NCBI RefSeq assembly: GCF_001635455.1
Contig: NZ_LWEH01000044.1
Span: 1 to 57,715, forward strand
DNA: 57,715 nucleotides
Reading direction: 5' to 3'
DNA from: Vibrio sp. HI00D65
Lineage (GTDB): Bacteria > Pseudomonadota > Gammaproteobacteria > Enterobacterales > Vibrionaceae
Positions 33,866 through 44,136 of this stretch are shown piece by piece. The stretch's first letter is position 1; each line of letters begins with the position of its first letter. The position numbers were made by a program, and so were the translations under genes. The notes below the pieces were generated by a model that did no database searches, had not been told where the DNA came from, and saw nothing but the letters and a program-made list of their open reading frames with translations.

Positions 33866-34261
33866 TTAACCGAAGATCTTGCTCCATATGCTTGGGTTAC
33901 GCTTGTCGTGGTACTCTTCACGAAGGCCATCAATCGTACGCAGCTCTTGTTTTGCTGCTTCGAAATCGCCTTGGTCTAGCTTCTGCTCAATACTATCGAT
34001 CGATAGACTGATCTTCTTGAAGCCTTCCATGAAGTTTTCTTCTTTCTCTACTGGGTACACACCCGTTTTAAGCTCTGCCACCAGCGTATCTAAACGAACG
34101 ATAGGTTTTTGCATCTCTTCAATGCTTTGAGCTTCTGCCGCTTGTTTGAATGCAAGCTTCATCTCTTGCATGTTTTTCTTAAGGTCAACGTTAGCAAATG
34201 CATTACCAGACATTACTGCTGCAGCGATTAGGCCAGATAAAAAAATTGAGCGAGTTTTCAT
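33866..34261 (-). CDS. cybC: Cytochrome b562-family protein
   Basis: A 131-aa periplasmic four-helix-bundle protein; the ATG at 34261 has GGAG six bases upstream. Signal peptide: KTRSIFLSGLIAAAVMSGNAFA. The haem ligands of cytochrome b562 would be Met in the first mature helix (KKNMQEMK) and His near the end (EEYHDKRNPS); both are present. The periplasmic haem protein has no firmly known partner in E. coli. It stands alone, with its own terminator. Confidence 0.85.
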   Translation of the reverse strand: MKTRSIFLSGLIAAAVMSGNAFANVDLKKNMQEMKLAFKQAAEAQSIEEMQKPIVRLDTLVAELKTGVYPVEKEENFMEGFKKISLSIDSIEQKLDQGDFEAAKQELRTIDGLREEYHDKRNPSIWSKIFG

Positions 34262-34405
34262 TGTTTCTCCAAGTGAAACTGTGACTTTGAAGATAGCGCC
34301 GTCATTATTGCGGCGCTTCGACTTTATTATTTTCCGGTAGTGTATACAAAAATCCGTTAGGCACAAAAATTGATTGTGTCGAAATGCAAACCCGCCGACA
34401 TTCTC

Positions 34406-35152
34406 TTAAACAAGAGCCGAATATTCAGGGATCTCGTTGCGACCACGTAACGCAAGAAACGATAAGAATTGCTGCGGTGAATGAGTAATAACCTTATTCA
34501 AGTCAATGCCAACCTTATCAAGCAGTGAAGATACAAGATCCAAACCACCAACATCATTACAAAAATGAGCATCACTACCCGAAGTGATAAATGCCCCTTT
34601 TGCTTTTGCTATTCTCGCGATCTCGTAGCAGCGGTCGACACTACCTACGCGGCTATTGCCTTTCAGTGTCGTGTTATTTATCTCGATGGCGACATTGTGC
34701 TCTGCCGCACATTGAATGACGGCTTCAAAGTCGAAATCAAAATTAGGATTACCCAAATGACCGAGTGCATCGACGCGACCACCTTTGATGACATTTAAGA
34801 GAGCCTCAGTATGAGCTGCAGAATCTGACGGACGGAATACAGGCTCATGAAAGCTCGCAATTACCCAATCTAAGTTCTTATCAACACTTGGGTGTATATC
34901 GATTTCCCCCTGAGTGTTCATAATGTTTGATTCAACGCCGCGAATAATCGCAACGCCTTCGATAAAACGAGGAAGTACACGCTGATTGCTAAAGAACCAG
35001 TAGTGTGGCGCGCCCGGCATTAACTCTGAATGGTCAGTAGTACAGAACATTGAAAGGCCGTTTTGTTTTGCCGATTTAGCATTTTCAATCAATGTACTAT
35101 AGGCATGGCCACTGGCGTATGTATGGGTGTGAGTGTCTACCTTTAATTCCAT
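34406..35152 (-). CDS. PHP-family phosphatase, YcdX type
   Basis: A 248-aa metal-dependent phosphatase with the PHP signature [15 protein letters not shown] at the N-terminus, [13 protein letters not shown], a GVESNI strand, ASFHEPVF, and SGSDAHF near the end, which supply the three-metal site. Length and order match E. coli YcdX, implicated in swarming. ATG at 35152 follows a GAGG. No partner gene is evident. Confidence 0.9.
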   Translation of the reverse strand: MELKVDTHTHTYASGHAYSTLIENAKSAKQNGLSMFCTTDHSELMPGAPHYWFFSNQRVLPRFIEGVAIIRGVESNIMNTQGEIDIHPSVDKNLDWVIASFHEPVFRPSDSAAHTEALLNVIKGGRVDALGHLGNPNFDFDFEAVIQCAAEHNVAIEINNTTLKGNSRVGSVDRCYEIARIAKAKGAFITSGSDAHFCNDVGGLDLVSSLLDKVGIDLNKVITHSPQQFLSFLALRGRNEIPEYSALV

Positions 35153-35464
35153 AAATCAATGCCCTCTCTTGATATCTAAACTTTTCAGAAAATAAACCTA
35201 AAGCCTCTGATCGGAATCGAGTGCCTTATGGTATCAATAGAGCCAGTTTATCAGCACAAAGTGACAATTAGCACCTTAACCTAACGCTTTCTTGTAACCA
35301 ATTACCCAGTTGCTACAAGGCAGACTATCACCTCGACCTTCACCCAATATTCTATCGGTCGGCTTCATTATCATAGCGACAGGCTAACCTGGTAATTGAG
35401 CCAATTTTTTGCAACCTACCCAAGTTCGTCAATACTTAAACCAGTTCACACGCTGGAGTGTTAG
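35153..35464. other. Divergent intergenic region
   Basis: 312 bases between the PHP gene and the HD-GYP gene, holding both promoters. I see no gene, terminator or strong dyad. Confidence 0.4.
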
Positions 35465-38400
35465 ATGAGACGAAGACGTTATCCGCTGAGTATCCATATC
35501 ACTAGCCTTTTCCTAATTTTGACAACGTTTGTCGGTGCTGTTTTGATCTCAATAAGCTACCGGCATTCTCAAGAGTTGCTATTAGGAACCGTTCGCGAGG
35601 TTAGTAATGAGCACCGCGACAAGCTAGAGTCTGTGTTCAAACAAGCGATAGCCCCGGTTATTACCACATTGAATGTGATGGCAGTGAGCCCGTTTGTTAA
35701 TCAGCAAAGTGCTTCTATCGAAAAGGAGTCTTGGATTGCGGCGGTTGATATCATCTTCAAACAGAATACTAATTTGGTCGCGCTCTTCTATGGCTCAGAG
35801 GACGGTGACTTTAGAATTTTCCGCCCATTAAGAACAAATAAGCAAAGAGCCGAAAACAACGCTCCAGCTAAGGCGACCATGATGGTCAGCAGCACCAATT
35901 TGGATGGCGAGAACTTTATAACTTTCCTCGATGGCGCACACCAAGTAATCAGCACGGTTCAAAGCGAGAGTAAATTCAACCCAACGACTCGTACTTGGTA
36001 TCGCAATGCAAAACCAGATGGATCAATACACCTATCTGAGCCCTATCTTTTTTATTTCCTGAAAACCAATGGCATTACGCTTTCTAGGCGTTCAGCTGAT
36101 GGTAAACATGTGGTGGGCGCTGACTTCACGCTGAGTTCACTCTCTTCTCAGATCAGTGAGCTGGCTTATTCTCAACAAACTAGACTCGCTCTATTTGACC
36201 CACACTTTAACCTTCTTGGTCAACATCAACTTAATTTAACCACCTCGAACCTCACACTCGAAGCTAAAAATTCCAACACTCGTAATGGGCAAAGCACAGG
36301 TAAGATCTCTGGTAGTGAGCAAGAGAAAAGCTTCTTCAACATCCCTAAACGAGACCAAATGGAGGCGTTAAAAGCATCTGTTTTGGGCCCATTGATCTCA
36401 GACGAACAGAAATTTAATCTCGATCTAAAAAACGTAGAGTACAACCTGAACACATGGGCATTGACCTTAACTCCGGTTGAGCTCACCCAAAACGTGACTC
36501 TCTATTTGGCAGAAGCAACACCCCATAATGAGCTACTTTCTGATCTCATTTCGATGCGTGACAAACAGGTTGCCGTCGCGATTGGGATGTTGTTTATCTG
36601 CTTTGGTATCGTATGGCTAGTGGCAAATCGCCTGTCCCAACCACTCAATACCTTGATGCAGCTTACCGATAATATCGCACGCTTTGATTTCCGTCGTACC
36701 CACTATCCCAAAAGCATGATTAAAGAAGTCGCGAACCTCGCCCACTCCATTGAATTGATGGAACACACACTTCATGACCTGATCAACTTGCTGCGAGACA
36801 CGGCGGGAAATCAGGAATTTTCGATACTTGCCAAGAACATTGCTCATCAAAGCTATCTGATAACCAAGGCCGAAACCATTGTGCTGTTTACTCAATCAGA
36901 GAAGAAAGATGTGTTTGATACCGCGGCCAACCTAGCGATCATTCCCTTTAAAGCAGACATCAATGACTTCATCAAGCATACACCTTGGTTACTGTGCAAA
37001 CTCAAGTCAGGAGAGACCATCCACTTAAATCGAGAGGACAATGTGCTCCACTATTATCAAGACTCAATCTTCAATTCAGACCTGTATCTGTTTCCGCTGT
37101 TGAACCGTGAAAAACTGTTGGTTGGTATTGTGGCGATTGGCTATGAAAGACCCATAACCAAAGCTCAAGCGGATAAACATGCCTTTCTAAGAGAACTACT
37201 GAGCTTTGCGGAAATAGCCAAAGACAATATTGACCAAATGCAGCAGCAGAAAGACATGCTCAATGCCTTTATTGAGCTGATAGCCTCCGCGATAGATACC
37301 AAGTCACCCTACACTGGCGGTCACTGCCAGCGAGTACCCGAGCTGACCAAATGGTTAACCCAAGCGACTATAGATGACGACCGTTATTACCCTCAGTTCT
37401 CTCTGGACAGCAAACAGTGGGAAGAGTTGATGTTAGCCGCGTGGTTACATGACTGCGGGAAAGTCACCACACCAGAGTATGTGGTAGATAAAGCAACGAA
37501 ACTCGAGACCATTTACGACCGAATCCACGAAGTTCGCATGCGATTTGAGTTACTCAAACAGCAAGCTGAAACCGATTATTGGAAATCGATGGCGAATGGT
37601 GAACTTCAGGAAGAGCAACTACAAATCCTCGAGCAAACCCTGTCAACTCTCGATGAGGAATTTTCCTTCGTTGCCCAGTGCAACCTTGGCGGCGAATCAA
37701 TGACACAAGAACAGCTAGAACGATTGGACCAAATAGCCAAGCGTCAATGGAAACGGACGTTAGACGATCAGCTTGGAATTTCTTGGGCTGAAAAAGAGAG
37801 ATGCGACTCGTGGCAGAAATCGTCACAACCTGCCGATGCTGCATCAGATAACAGTGAACAGCCATTACCAGTAATGGAACCACTGCTTGCAGATAAACCA
37901 GAGCACCAAATCCCATGGGATAACGGCTTTAACCCAGCAGAATTGTGGCAAGAAGAGTTCGTTATTAAGCCGGGAGAAGTCAAATACAACCAAGGCGAAC
38001 TGCATAATTTGAAGGTCAATCGTGGCACTCTCAACGAAGAAGAACGCTTCATGATTAATGACCACATTATTCAGACCTTCACCATGTTAAACAAACTCCC
38101 TTACCCACCTTACCTACAAAATATTCCTGAAATCGCAAGTGGGCATCATGAACGCATCGATGGCAATGGCTATCCACGAGGGTTGAACGAAGACCAGTTA
38201 CCTCTACCGTCGAGGGCCATGGCAATCGCTGATGTGTTTGAAGCCCTGACTTCGAGCGATCGTCCGTATAAAAAAGGAAAGCTACTGAGTGAATCACTCA
38301 ATATAATGACCGATATGGCCACCAGCGGTCATATCGACCCTAAGCTCTATTTACTGTTTCTAGAAAACAAAATCTACGACAAATACGCCGAGCAATTCCT

Positions 38401-38479
38401 TGAACCAAACCAACGATGCGTGATTGATGAAACGAAACATATCGATAAAGTAAAAGAGTACATACGCTCACTCTTTTAA
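35465..38479 (+). CDS. Membrane sensor with dCache-like, HAMP and HD-GYP domains
   Basis: A 1004-aa protein. Order: first helix (ITSLFLILTTFVGAVLI), periplasmic dCache-like sensor (about residues 35-365), second helix (VAIGMLFICFGIVWLVA), HAMP, a GAF-like or linker region, and an HD-GYP domain from about residue 605. The HD pair is in AAWLHDCGKV (about 661) and the GYP motif in ERIDGNGYPRGL (about 902). HD-GYP enzymes degrade c-di-GMP to GMP. An insertion of roughly 150 charged residues separates HD from the second histidine block. ATG 35465 is preceded by GGAG. It is transcribed alone. Confidence 0.92.
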   Translation: MRRRRYPLSIHITSLFLILTTFVGAVLISISYRHSQELLLGTVREVSNEHRDKLESVFKQAIAPVITTLNVMAVSPFVNQQSASIEKESWIAAVDIIFKQNTNLVALFYGSEDGDFRIFRPLRTNKQRAENNAPAKATMMVSSTNLDGENFITFLDGAHQVISTVQSESKFNPTTRTWYRNAKPDGSIHLSEPYLFYFLKTNGITLSRRSADGKHVVGADFTLSSLSSQISELAYSQQTRLALFDPHFNLLGQHQLNLTTSNLTLEAKNSNTRNGQSTGKISGSEQEKSFFNIPKRDQMEALKASVLGPLISDEQKFNLDLKNVEYNLNTWALTLTPVELTQNVTLYLAEATPHNELLSDLISMRDKQVAVAIGMLFICFGIVWLVANRLSQPLNTLMQLTDNIARFDFRRTHYPKSMIKEVANLAHSIELMEHTLHDLINLLRDTAGNQEFSILAKNIAHQSYLITKAETIVLFTQSEKKDVFDTAANLAIIPFKADINDFIKHTPWLLCKLKSGETIHLNREDNVLHYYQDSIFNSDLYLFPLLNREKLLVGIVAIGYERPITKAQADKHAFLRELLSFAEIAKDNIDQMQQQKDMLNAFIELIASAIDTKSPYTGGHCQRVPELTKWLTQATIDDDRYYPQFSLDSKQWEELMLAAWLHDCGKVTTPEYVVDKATKLETIYDRIHEVRMRFELLKQQAETDYWKSMANGELQEEQLQILEQTLSTLDEEFSFVAQCNLGGESMTQEQLERLDQIAKRQWKRTLDDQLGISWAEKERCDSWQKSSQPADAASDNSEQPLPVMEPLLADKPEHQIPWDNGFNPAELWQEEFVIKPGEVKYNQGELHNLKVNRGTLNEEERFMINDHIIQTFTMLNKLPYPPYLQNIPEIASGHHERIDGNGYPRGLNEDQLPLPSRAMAIADVFEALTSSDRPYKKGKLLSESLNIMTDMATSGHIDPKLYLLFLENKIYDKYAEQFLEPNQRCVIDETKHIDKVKEYIRSLF

Positions 38480-38494
38480 ACGGTTAGCGCTTAA

Positions 38495-39493
38495 CTATTG
38501 TTGTAAACCCAACATCGAGCTTTCTTTGGAACTGCTCGTTGACTTGGCAGCTTGCCCAGCTTTACTGTGCTTTTTCGCTAACAAGGTGTTCGTGATGCTC
38601 GCAGCGACAATCAGATTAATACCGAGCAACTGCTGAGTAGAAAATACATCATCAAAAAACACCCCTTGCCACAGCGCACTGAACAGCATGTTAGTGAAAA
38701 TTAACGGAGCCAGTTGAGAACCACTTTCTACAAGCTTGTAAGCCTTTGAACGAAAGATCTGTGTATTAACAGTACATAGCGCCAATCCAAATGCACCTAT
38801 TCCGATCCAGCCGATTTGGTCAATCGTCTTTAAAGTACTAAGAATGCTTGAGTCTGCTTGCACTCCAGAAATGCCTTGTATTGAAGTGAATACCAACATT
38901 GGGATAACCAATATTGCCGCAACCAAGAATGTCCAAGCGTTGAGCTCTGCAGGTGTGAGACTGGTTTTAGAAGCGCGATACAAACTCACTTGTGACGCTG
39001 AGTTGAATACTCCAGCCAACAAACCGAGAAGCAATTCAGGTCTAAAGAACTCAGAGCCAATTTTAAACTGCGACCAATCCCCTGCCATCATCACAACACC
39101 GGCAAAGGTTACCGCTAAGCAAAATATGGTTGTTGTATGAATTTTGGTTCCAAACATTAACTTTTCTAACAAAGGAATGAATAGCGGCCCAGTACTAAAC
39201 AGCACCACACCTTCCACCAGCGTTAAAGTTTGCAACGACGTAAGAAAACACCACTGACATGCCACCATGAATATCGCACGCATCACCAATGGCTGCCACA
39301 TATTCCCTGTCGGCCTGCTGATTTGAGAAAAGATAAGAAAAAAGAATAAGAGCAAGCTTGGTAAGAAAAAACGCACGAAGCTTAGTAATAAAATAGGCAT
39401 CGCTTCCGATAGATACTTCGCCACTAAACCGCTTAAAGACAAACTGAACGTAGACAACAACATGAAAGTCGTCGCCTTGGTAATATCAGACAT
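38495..39493 (-). CDS. EamA-family (DMT) transporter
   Basis: A 332-aa protein with ten predicted helices in two EamA repeats. ATG 39493 has a near-perfect GGAGGTGAT seven bases upstream. DMT transporters export amino acids, nucleosides or metabolites. It is divergent from a LysR regulator, a common exporter/regulator pair, and convergent with the HD-GYP gene (about 16 bases). Confidence 0.88.
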   Translation of the reverse strand: MSDITKATTFMLLSTFSLSLSGLVAKYLSEAMPILLLSFVRFFLPSLLLFFFLIFSQISRPTGNMWQPLVMRAIFMVACQWCFLTSLQTLTLVEGVVLFSTGPLFIPLLEKLMFGTKIHTTTIFCLAVTFAGVVMMAGDWSQFKIGSEFFRPELLLGLLAGVFNSASQVSLYRASKTSLTPAELNAWTFLVAAILVIPMLVFTSIQGISGVQADSSILSTLKTIDQIGWIGIGAFGLALCTVNTQIFRSKAYKLVESGSQLAPLIFTNMLFSALWQGVFFDDVFSTQQLLGINLIVAASITNTLLAKKHSKAGQAAKSTSSSKESSMLGLQQ

Positions 39494-39515
39494 AATTATC
39501 ACCTCCTATACTGTC

Positions 39516-39545
39516 TATTTTAGAAGCGTGACGTCATTAAAAATA
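39516..39545. promoter_or_regulatory. Candidate LysR operator between the EamA and LysR genes
   Basis: An inverted repeat TATTTT (39516-39521) and AAAAATA (39539-39545) surrounds GACGTC in the 91-base divergent gap, where a LysR regulator normally binds. Confidence 0.35.
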
Positions 39546-39584
39546 GCGAGTAATATTAACCATAACTGTAAGGAAAACTTACCA

Positions 39585-40505
39585 ATGAAAAAACTCGTTC
39601 CGCTTAAATCCGTTTACGCTTTCATTGCTGTCGCAGAAACTGGCAGCATGACCGATGCCGCTCGTGTGCTGTATGTCAGCCACTCTGCAGTAAGCCAAGC
39701 CATTAAGTCTTTAGAACAACAGGTCAATAGACCTCTGTTTCAGCGAGTAGGTCGCCGTGTTGTCCTTAATGCCGCAGGTAAACGTTATTACCGCAAAGTC
39801 GCTCCTGCATTGGAGCAGGTGATAGAGGCGACTGAAGAGCTAGCAAGGACGCCCTATAACCATCGCATTACCCTCAATATGGTGAATTCGCTTGCAATGC
39901 ACTGGTGGATACCCCGCGTCCCCGACTTTCAAGCGTTCGCTCCATCACTTGATATTCGTATTTCAACACTAACGGGCCCTTTCGATATTGAACAAGAAGG
40001 GGTTGATATTGCTCTCGTGCATGGCAAACCCAATGAGTGGGAACGGTACTACAGCGAAAAACTAGGCGATGATGATCTGATGCTGGTGTGTAGCCCTACG
40101 CTACTTGCGAACAATCAAGAGTTAAGCGTCATAGAGCTTGTCGAACAGAACAATACAATTGGTGTTTTTAACCCTAGGCGCAAACACGACTGGCAAGTAT
40201 GGTGCGACCATTATCAAGTCCCGATGCCCGGTTTCCACAGTAATCTAACGTTTGATGTATCGATTCAAGCAGTACAAGCCGCCATTCGTTCACTTGGCGT
40301 GTTAGTCACACATCGCTTGTTCGTAAAAGATGACATCAGCCACGGCATGCTGGTTGAGCTTGGCGAGCCAGTCGCGAACCCACACCAAGATTTCTATTTT
40401 GTTTGCCCAAAAAACAAGTTAAAACAAGAAAGTGTGCTACAACTAAGAACATGGTTAAGACATGAATTTGCCAATTCAGACATGACGCTTAACGATAGAA
40501 CATAA
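39585..40505 (+). CDS. LysR-family regulator, GcvA-like
   Basis: A 306-aa regulator; the ATG at 39585 follows AAGGA by ten bases, and the longer frame overlaps the divergent gene. The N-terminal helix-turn-helix (FIAVAETGSMTDAARVLYVS, then SAVSQAIKSLEQQV) is followed by a GcvA-type effector domain (GPFDIEQEGVDIALVHG). It most likely controls the divergent EamA exporter. Confidence 0.9.
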   Translation: MKKLVPLKSVYAFIAVAETGSMTDAARVLYVSHSAVSQAIKSLEQQVNRPLFQRVGRRVVLNAAGKRYYRKVAPALEQVIEATEELARTPYNHRITLNMVNSLAMHWWIPRVPDFQAFAPSLDIRISTLTGPFDIEQEGVDIALVHGKPNEWERYYSEKLGDDDLMLVCSPTLLANNQELSVIELVEQNNTIGVFNPRRKHDWQVWCDHYQVPMPGFHSNLTFDVSIQAVQAAIRSLGVLVTHRLFVKDDISHGMLVELGEPVANPHQDFYFVCPKNKLKQESVLQLRTWLRHEFANSDMTLNDRT

Positions 40506-40556
40506 GTAGAGAATAACGATAACATTCAATAGAACCGTTACTTACAAGAGGCCATT

Positions 40557-40877
40557 ATGATTATTACCACCACACAATCTGTCGAAGGTAAACGCATTGT
40601 CGACTACAAAGGGGTTATTGCCGGAGAAGCTATCTTAGGGGTGAACGTATTCAAGGATATGTTTTCTGGCATTCGTGATTTTGTTGGTGGACGTTCTGGC
40701 ACCTACGAAAAGGAACTCGAGAAAGCACGCAACTATGCATTCAAAGAGTTAGAGCAGAAAGCGATTGAAGCCGGAGCAAACGCCGTCGTGGGTGTCGACA
40801 TCGATTATGAAGTGCTTGGCACAGGTAACGGCATGCTAATGGTGTCTGCCAGTGGCACAGCGGTGGTTGTTGCCTAA
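40557..40877 (+). CDS. YbjQ-family (UPF0145) protein
   Basis: A 106-aa protein matching the YbjQ family throughout: [36 protein letters not shown] and [15 protein letters not shown]. These form pentameric rings and are annotated as heavy-metal-binding-like without proven function. It follows the LysR gene by 51 bases and ends before a good terminator. Confidence 0.9.
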   Translation: MIITTTQSVEGKRIVDYKGVIAGEAILGVNVFKDMFSGIRDFVGGRSGTYEKELEKARNYAFKELEQKAIEAGANAVVGVDIDYEVLGTGNGMLMVSASGTAVVVA

Positions 40878-40955
40878 TTGATACTGGTTGATTTTGAGCC
40901 CAGCTAACCACCAAGCCTTGCAGCCTGGAAGCCAATAATGTGATTCTCTATAAAA

Positions 40956-40990
40956 GCCCCTGGCCAAATCGATAGCTAAGGGGCATTTTT
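40956..40990 (+). terminator. Rho-independent terminator after YbjQ gene
   Basis: Stem GCCCCT/AGGGGC with a 17-base loop that can pair further (TGGC/GCTA partly), followed by ATTTTTG. Confidence 0.7.
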
Positions 40991-41021
40991 GTATGCATTG
41001 CCAAGTTAGGTTTGAATATCT

Positions 41022-42278
41022 TTAACTTGCACGCTCTGCGGGCTCAGAGATCATGGCATCAAAAGATGCGATTCGAGCCAAAAACTCTTTTCTATCTTTA
41101 GGCATAATCGAGCTCGCCATCGGTAAGTTGGCCTTCATCGCATCAACAGCTCGACCACGAACCAACACCTCAAAATGCAAGTGTGGGCCAGTAATACGGC
41201 CAGTCGCACCCGATAGCGCAATTTTTTGGCCTCGCTTAATTTGTTGCCCTTTCTTAACTAAGAATCGGCTCAAGTGAAGATAACGCGTCGTGTATACACT
41301 GTTGTGTTCGATCACCAAGTACTTGCCGGCATAGGGGTGGTCACGAAGCGCAACAACACGGCCATCACCCGTTGAGTAGACAGGTGAGCCCACTGGCGTC
41401 GCAAAGTCGGTTCCATTATGTGGTGAGATTCGCCCTGTTACTGGGTGTCTTCGTGTCGGGTTAAATGGTGAGGTAATTCGTCGAAATTTTCTGTCGACAG
41501 GGTATCTATCAAAGGCTTGCTCTAGACTATTGCCCTCTCTGTCATAGAAAAGACCATCTGGCGCTAGAAAAGCGGCCACCTCACGGTTTCGCAACTGGAT
41601 TGAGATCCCTTGAACTTCTGTTTTACCTGTTAGGTGATCATCTGTATATTGCTCTTTAACCAATACATTGAATTGGTCACCCGCTCTCAGCTCACGAGCG
41701 AAGTTAACTTTATCTTTCAACGTGCGAGTAATATTCGCTATCTGGGCGGTAGTTAACCCTGCTCTGTATGCAGACGTTGAAAAGCTCCCTTCGACAGTAC
41801 CTGCATAGAGTTTTTCTTTCCATTCACCTAGGGTCTCGTGGAATTTATAGGTGAAACTACCATCATCGTTTCGAGTAAAGGTCGCTTGCTCAACCGGACT
41901 CTCGTGATAAATCAACTCCACAAGCTGTTTAGAGTCACCATCCAAAAGCAGTTCTAAATGATCACCTGGCTTAATTGTATCGAGTTTCAAAGACTCAAGA
42001 TCCGCTTCCATGACTTTATGAACGGTTTCATAAGGCAGATTCCAAGACAAAAATATGTTGCTGAGGGTATCCCCTACCTTCACAAAGTAGTGAATTTTGA
42101 CTAATGAGTTAGTCTGATTTTGTACCTGCGCCTGTTCCTCACCGTCCGTGTGTAGTTCTTGATAAGGCGTTATTTTTATTGAAATTTCTTTTTCTGTTTC
42201 GGAATGAAAGGAAAGGAAAGTAGCGAGTGAAAATGCACTGATTGCAATCATAATCAGGCTAATACGGAGGTACTTCAT
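41022..42278 (-). CDS. M23 peptidoglycan DD-endopeptidase (MepM/Shy type)
   Basis: A 418-aa protein starting at ATG 42278 (MKYLRISLIMIAISAFSLAT), with an N-terminal anchor or signal helix. A LysM-like/OapA segment follows (FVKVGDTLSNIFLSWNLPY), then the M23 catalytic domain with HNGTDFATPVGSPV (HxxxD) and GPHLHFEVL (HxH), the two zinc-binding motifs. It cuts cross-links of peptidoglycan so that the wall can expand. The layout matches the Vibrio Shy endopeptidases and E. coli MepM. It is transcribed alone. The start has no strong ribosome binding site. Confidence 0.9.
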   Translation of the reverse strand: MKYLRISLIMIAISAFSLATFLSFHSETEKEISIKITPYQELHTDGEEQAQVQNQTNSLVKIHYFVKVGDTLSNIFLSWNLPYETVHKVMEADLESLKLDTIKPGDHLELLLDGDSKQLVELIYHESPVEQATFTRNDDGSFTYKFHETLGEWKEKLYAGTVEGSFSTSAYRAGLTTAQIANITRTLKDKVNFARELRAGDQFNVLVKEQYTDDHLTGKTEVQGISIQLRNREVAAFLAPDGLFYDREGNSLEQAFDRYPVDRKFRRITSPFNPTRRHPVTGRISPHNGTDFATPVGSPVYSTGDGRVVALRDHPYAGKYLVIEHNSVYTTRYLHLSRFLVKKGQQIKRGQKIALSGATGRITGPHLHFEVLVRGRAVDAMKANLPMASSIMPKDRKEFLARIASFDAMISEPAERAS

Positions 42279-42421
42279 AAAATACTTAACGGTTATAACA
42301 AGGGACTTATAAAGTGTTATAACATAACAAATCATGCAAAAGCACTAATGAAATGTAAGAAACCGTTCCGTATAAAGCATAAAAGTATGGTGGGACACGC
42401 CCCCACCATACAATCAAATCG

Positions 42422-43261
42422 TTATTCTTCGCGAAGCGCCTCAAAACGTTCTAAGCCTCGAAGCATTTCGAAGTCCGGCTCTTCAGCCAACAACTCTCGC
42501 ATCGAGCCACTGGCTTCGACGGAACGTTCTAAATCATCAATCGCTTGACCTTCTGCTCCTAACCTAGCGTATGCACATGCTCGTTGATATAAAGCATGAG
42601 CGTTCTGGTCATCTACCTCTAACACACGATTACATAAGCTCATCGCCCAATGGTATTCCTGAATCTCCATCGCTGCGTCCGCTTTGTATGTCAATGCTTC
42701 CAAGTCCCCAGGACGAACCTTCAAAATCTCATCATAGATTTCAATTTTCTGTTCCGCGGTTTGAGCATTCTGCGCCCTCAACCATAGGTTGTGGATCTCA
42801 TTGATGATTTCGATTTCTCGGTTGTTCTCTGAAATGATTCTTGTCTTACGCTTCAAGTCTCTCTCAAGCACGTTGAACTTTTTCTCATAATCTTGAGCGA
42901 TAGTGTTGAGTCGTTGATCTGCCATCTCTTTGGTAGTGTGTTTTAGCTCTTTGAGCGATTGCCAACCGACTAAGGCGATTAAAGACGCTACACCTGCAAT
43001 AATGTAGAAGAAATAGGTAACGGTGACATTGGCATAATTGAGCGACTTATCTGCCACAGCCAGCTCACGATCCGTCATCTGAATTGTTAAGCGCCTTTCA
43101 AGATCTTGCTGATCCATTCGCAACTGCTTCAACTCATCTAAAACGTAGCGTTCCATCAATGGTCTATCCAAATACTCTTTTTCAGAGTACTTAACTTCTT
43201 CGCTTGCAAAACTCATTGTGCTGAACACTGAGATAACTGCAATCAATAAGATTCGAAGCAT
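42422..43261 (-). CDS. Membrane protein with TPR repeats
   Basis: A 279-aa protein: signal peptide (LLIAVISVFSTMSFA), a periplasmic charged helical stretch, one membrane helix near residues 80-100 (VTYFFYIIAGVASLIALVG), a coiled coil (KELKHTTKEMADQRLNTIAQ and on), and two or three TPR units at the C-terminus (LWLRAQNAQTAEQKIEIYDE, YHWAMSLCNRVLEVDDQNAH). It is probably an assembly or scaffolding protein of the cell envelope. I do not know a characterised homologue. Confidence 0.8.
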   Translation of the reverse strand: MLRILLIAVISVFSTMSFASEEVKYSEKEYLDRPLMERYVLDELKQLRMDQQDLERRLTIQMTDRELAVADKSLNYANVTVTYFFYIIAGVASLIALVGWQSLKELKHTTKEMADQRLNTIAQDYEKKFNVLERDLKRKTRIISENNREIEIINEIHNLWLRAQNAQTAEQKIEIYDEILKVRPGDLEALTYKADAAMEIQEYHWAMSLCNRVLEVDDQNAHALYQRACAYARLGAEGQAIDDLERSVEASGSMRELLAEEPDFEMLRGLERFEALREE

Positions 43262-43537
43262 TATACATTCCTTACATATTTATCTTTAACCTAACTGTAT
43301 CTCGTAATAGGCATACAAGCTAGGAAATGGGCAAGTTTGCCTTATCCATATTGGAATTAACACTCTAAAACATCATTGATAATTATAAAACACCTGAAGC
43401 AACATCATTAATTTCTAAATTATAAAAATACCAAGTAATACTGTTCTATATAATTAATTCGCGATGCAAATATAGAGTCATTTGATTTATTGCATCGAGG
43501 TGAAACTTATATTGATAACGATCAGAGCGAGGTTAAT

Positions 43538-44053
43538 TTGAATAATCCAAGATACGATTTAGTAAGCCGTGTACTGCACTGGGTAATGGCTTCAGTAATC
43601 ATTTATGCCACAATCGCAGGTTATGTGATGCACTATGTTGCCAGTCATCCAGAGCTGTTTTCATTCTTATCAGTGCTTAACATGTCATTGGCAACCGTTG
43701 CGACACCATTACTCGTTATTCGTTATATCTGGAGTCACTTTCACTCTTCCCCAACCATGCCAACATCAATACCAGAGGGACAAAAGTGTGTGGCTAAGCT
43801 TGTTCACTCTTTAATGTACCTCGCCATGTTTATGGTGTTCAGTACAGGCTATTTAATGCTGGAACAACCATACTCATTATTCTGGTTAACCACAGTCGAA
43901 AATCTAATTACCAACCCAGCAATCAACAGCTTCTTCTTTTATTTACATCGTGTCAGTTGCATTGCCCTAGCTTGTTTGGTTGTTTTACATATTAGTGCAG
44001 CACTTAAACACCACTTCGTCTCCAAGAACTATGTATTAAAAATGATGATTTAA
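43538..44053 (+). CDS. Cytochrome b561-family membrane protein
   Basis: A 171-aa protein with four helices; haem-binding histidines appear in RVLHWVMA, AKLVHSLMY and FYLHRVS/VVLHISAALKHH. The start chosen is TTG 43538 (NNPRYDLVSRVLHW), which has GAGG just upstream and gives the usual N-terminus; the longest frame begins at TTG 43490. Bacterial b561 proteins move electrons from quinol, for example to superoxide. It stands alone before a terminator. Confidence 0.85.
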   Translation: MNNPRYDLVSRVLHWVMASVIIYATIAGYVMHYVASHPELFSFLSVLNMSLATVATPLLVIRYIWSHFHSSPTMPTSIPEGQKCVAKLVHSLMYLAMFMVFSTGYLMLEQPYSLFWLTTVENLITNPAINSFFFYLHRVSCIALACLVVLHISAALKHHFVSKNYVLKMMI

Positions 44054-44094
44054 ATAATACTGGGACACTTTGGACTTAAATCGCGGCCAAAAAA

Positions 44095-44122
44095 AAAGCC
44101 ATAGCACTTCTGCTATGGCTTT
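44095..44122. terminator. Bidirectional terminator
   Basis: A 12-bp perfect stem, AAAGCCATAGCA/TGCTATGGCTTT, loop CTTC, with A and T runs outside, between two convergent genes. Confidence 0.9.
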
Positions 44123-44136
44123 CTTTTTCGGCGTGA

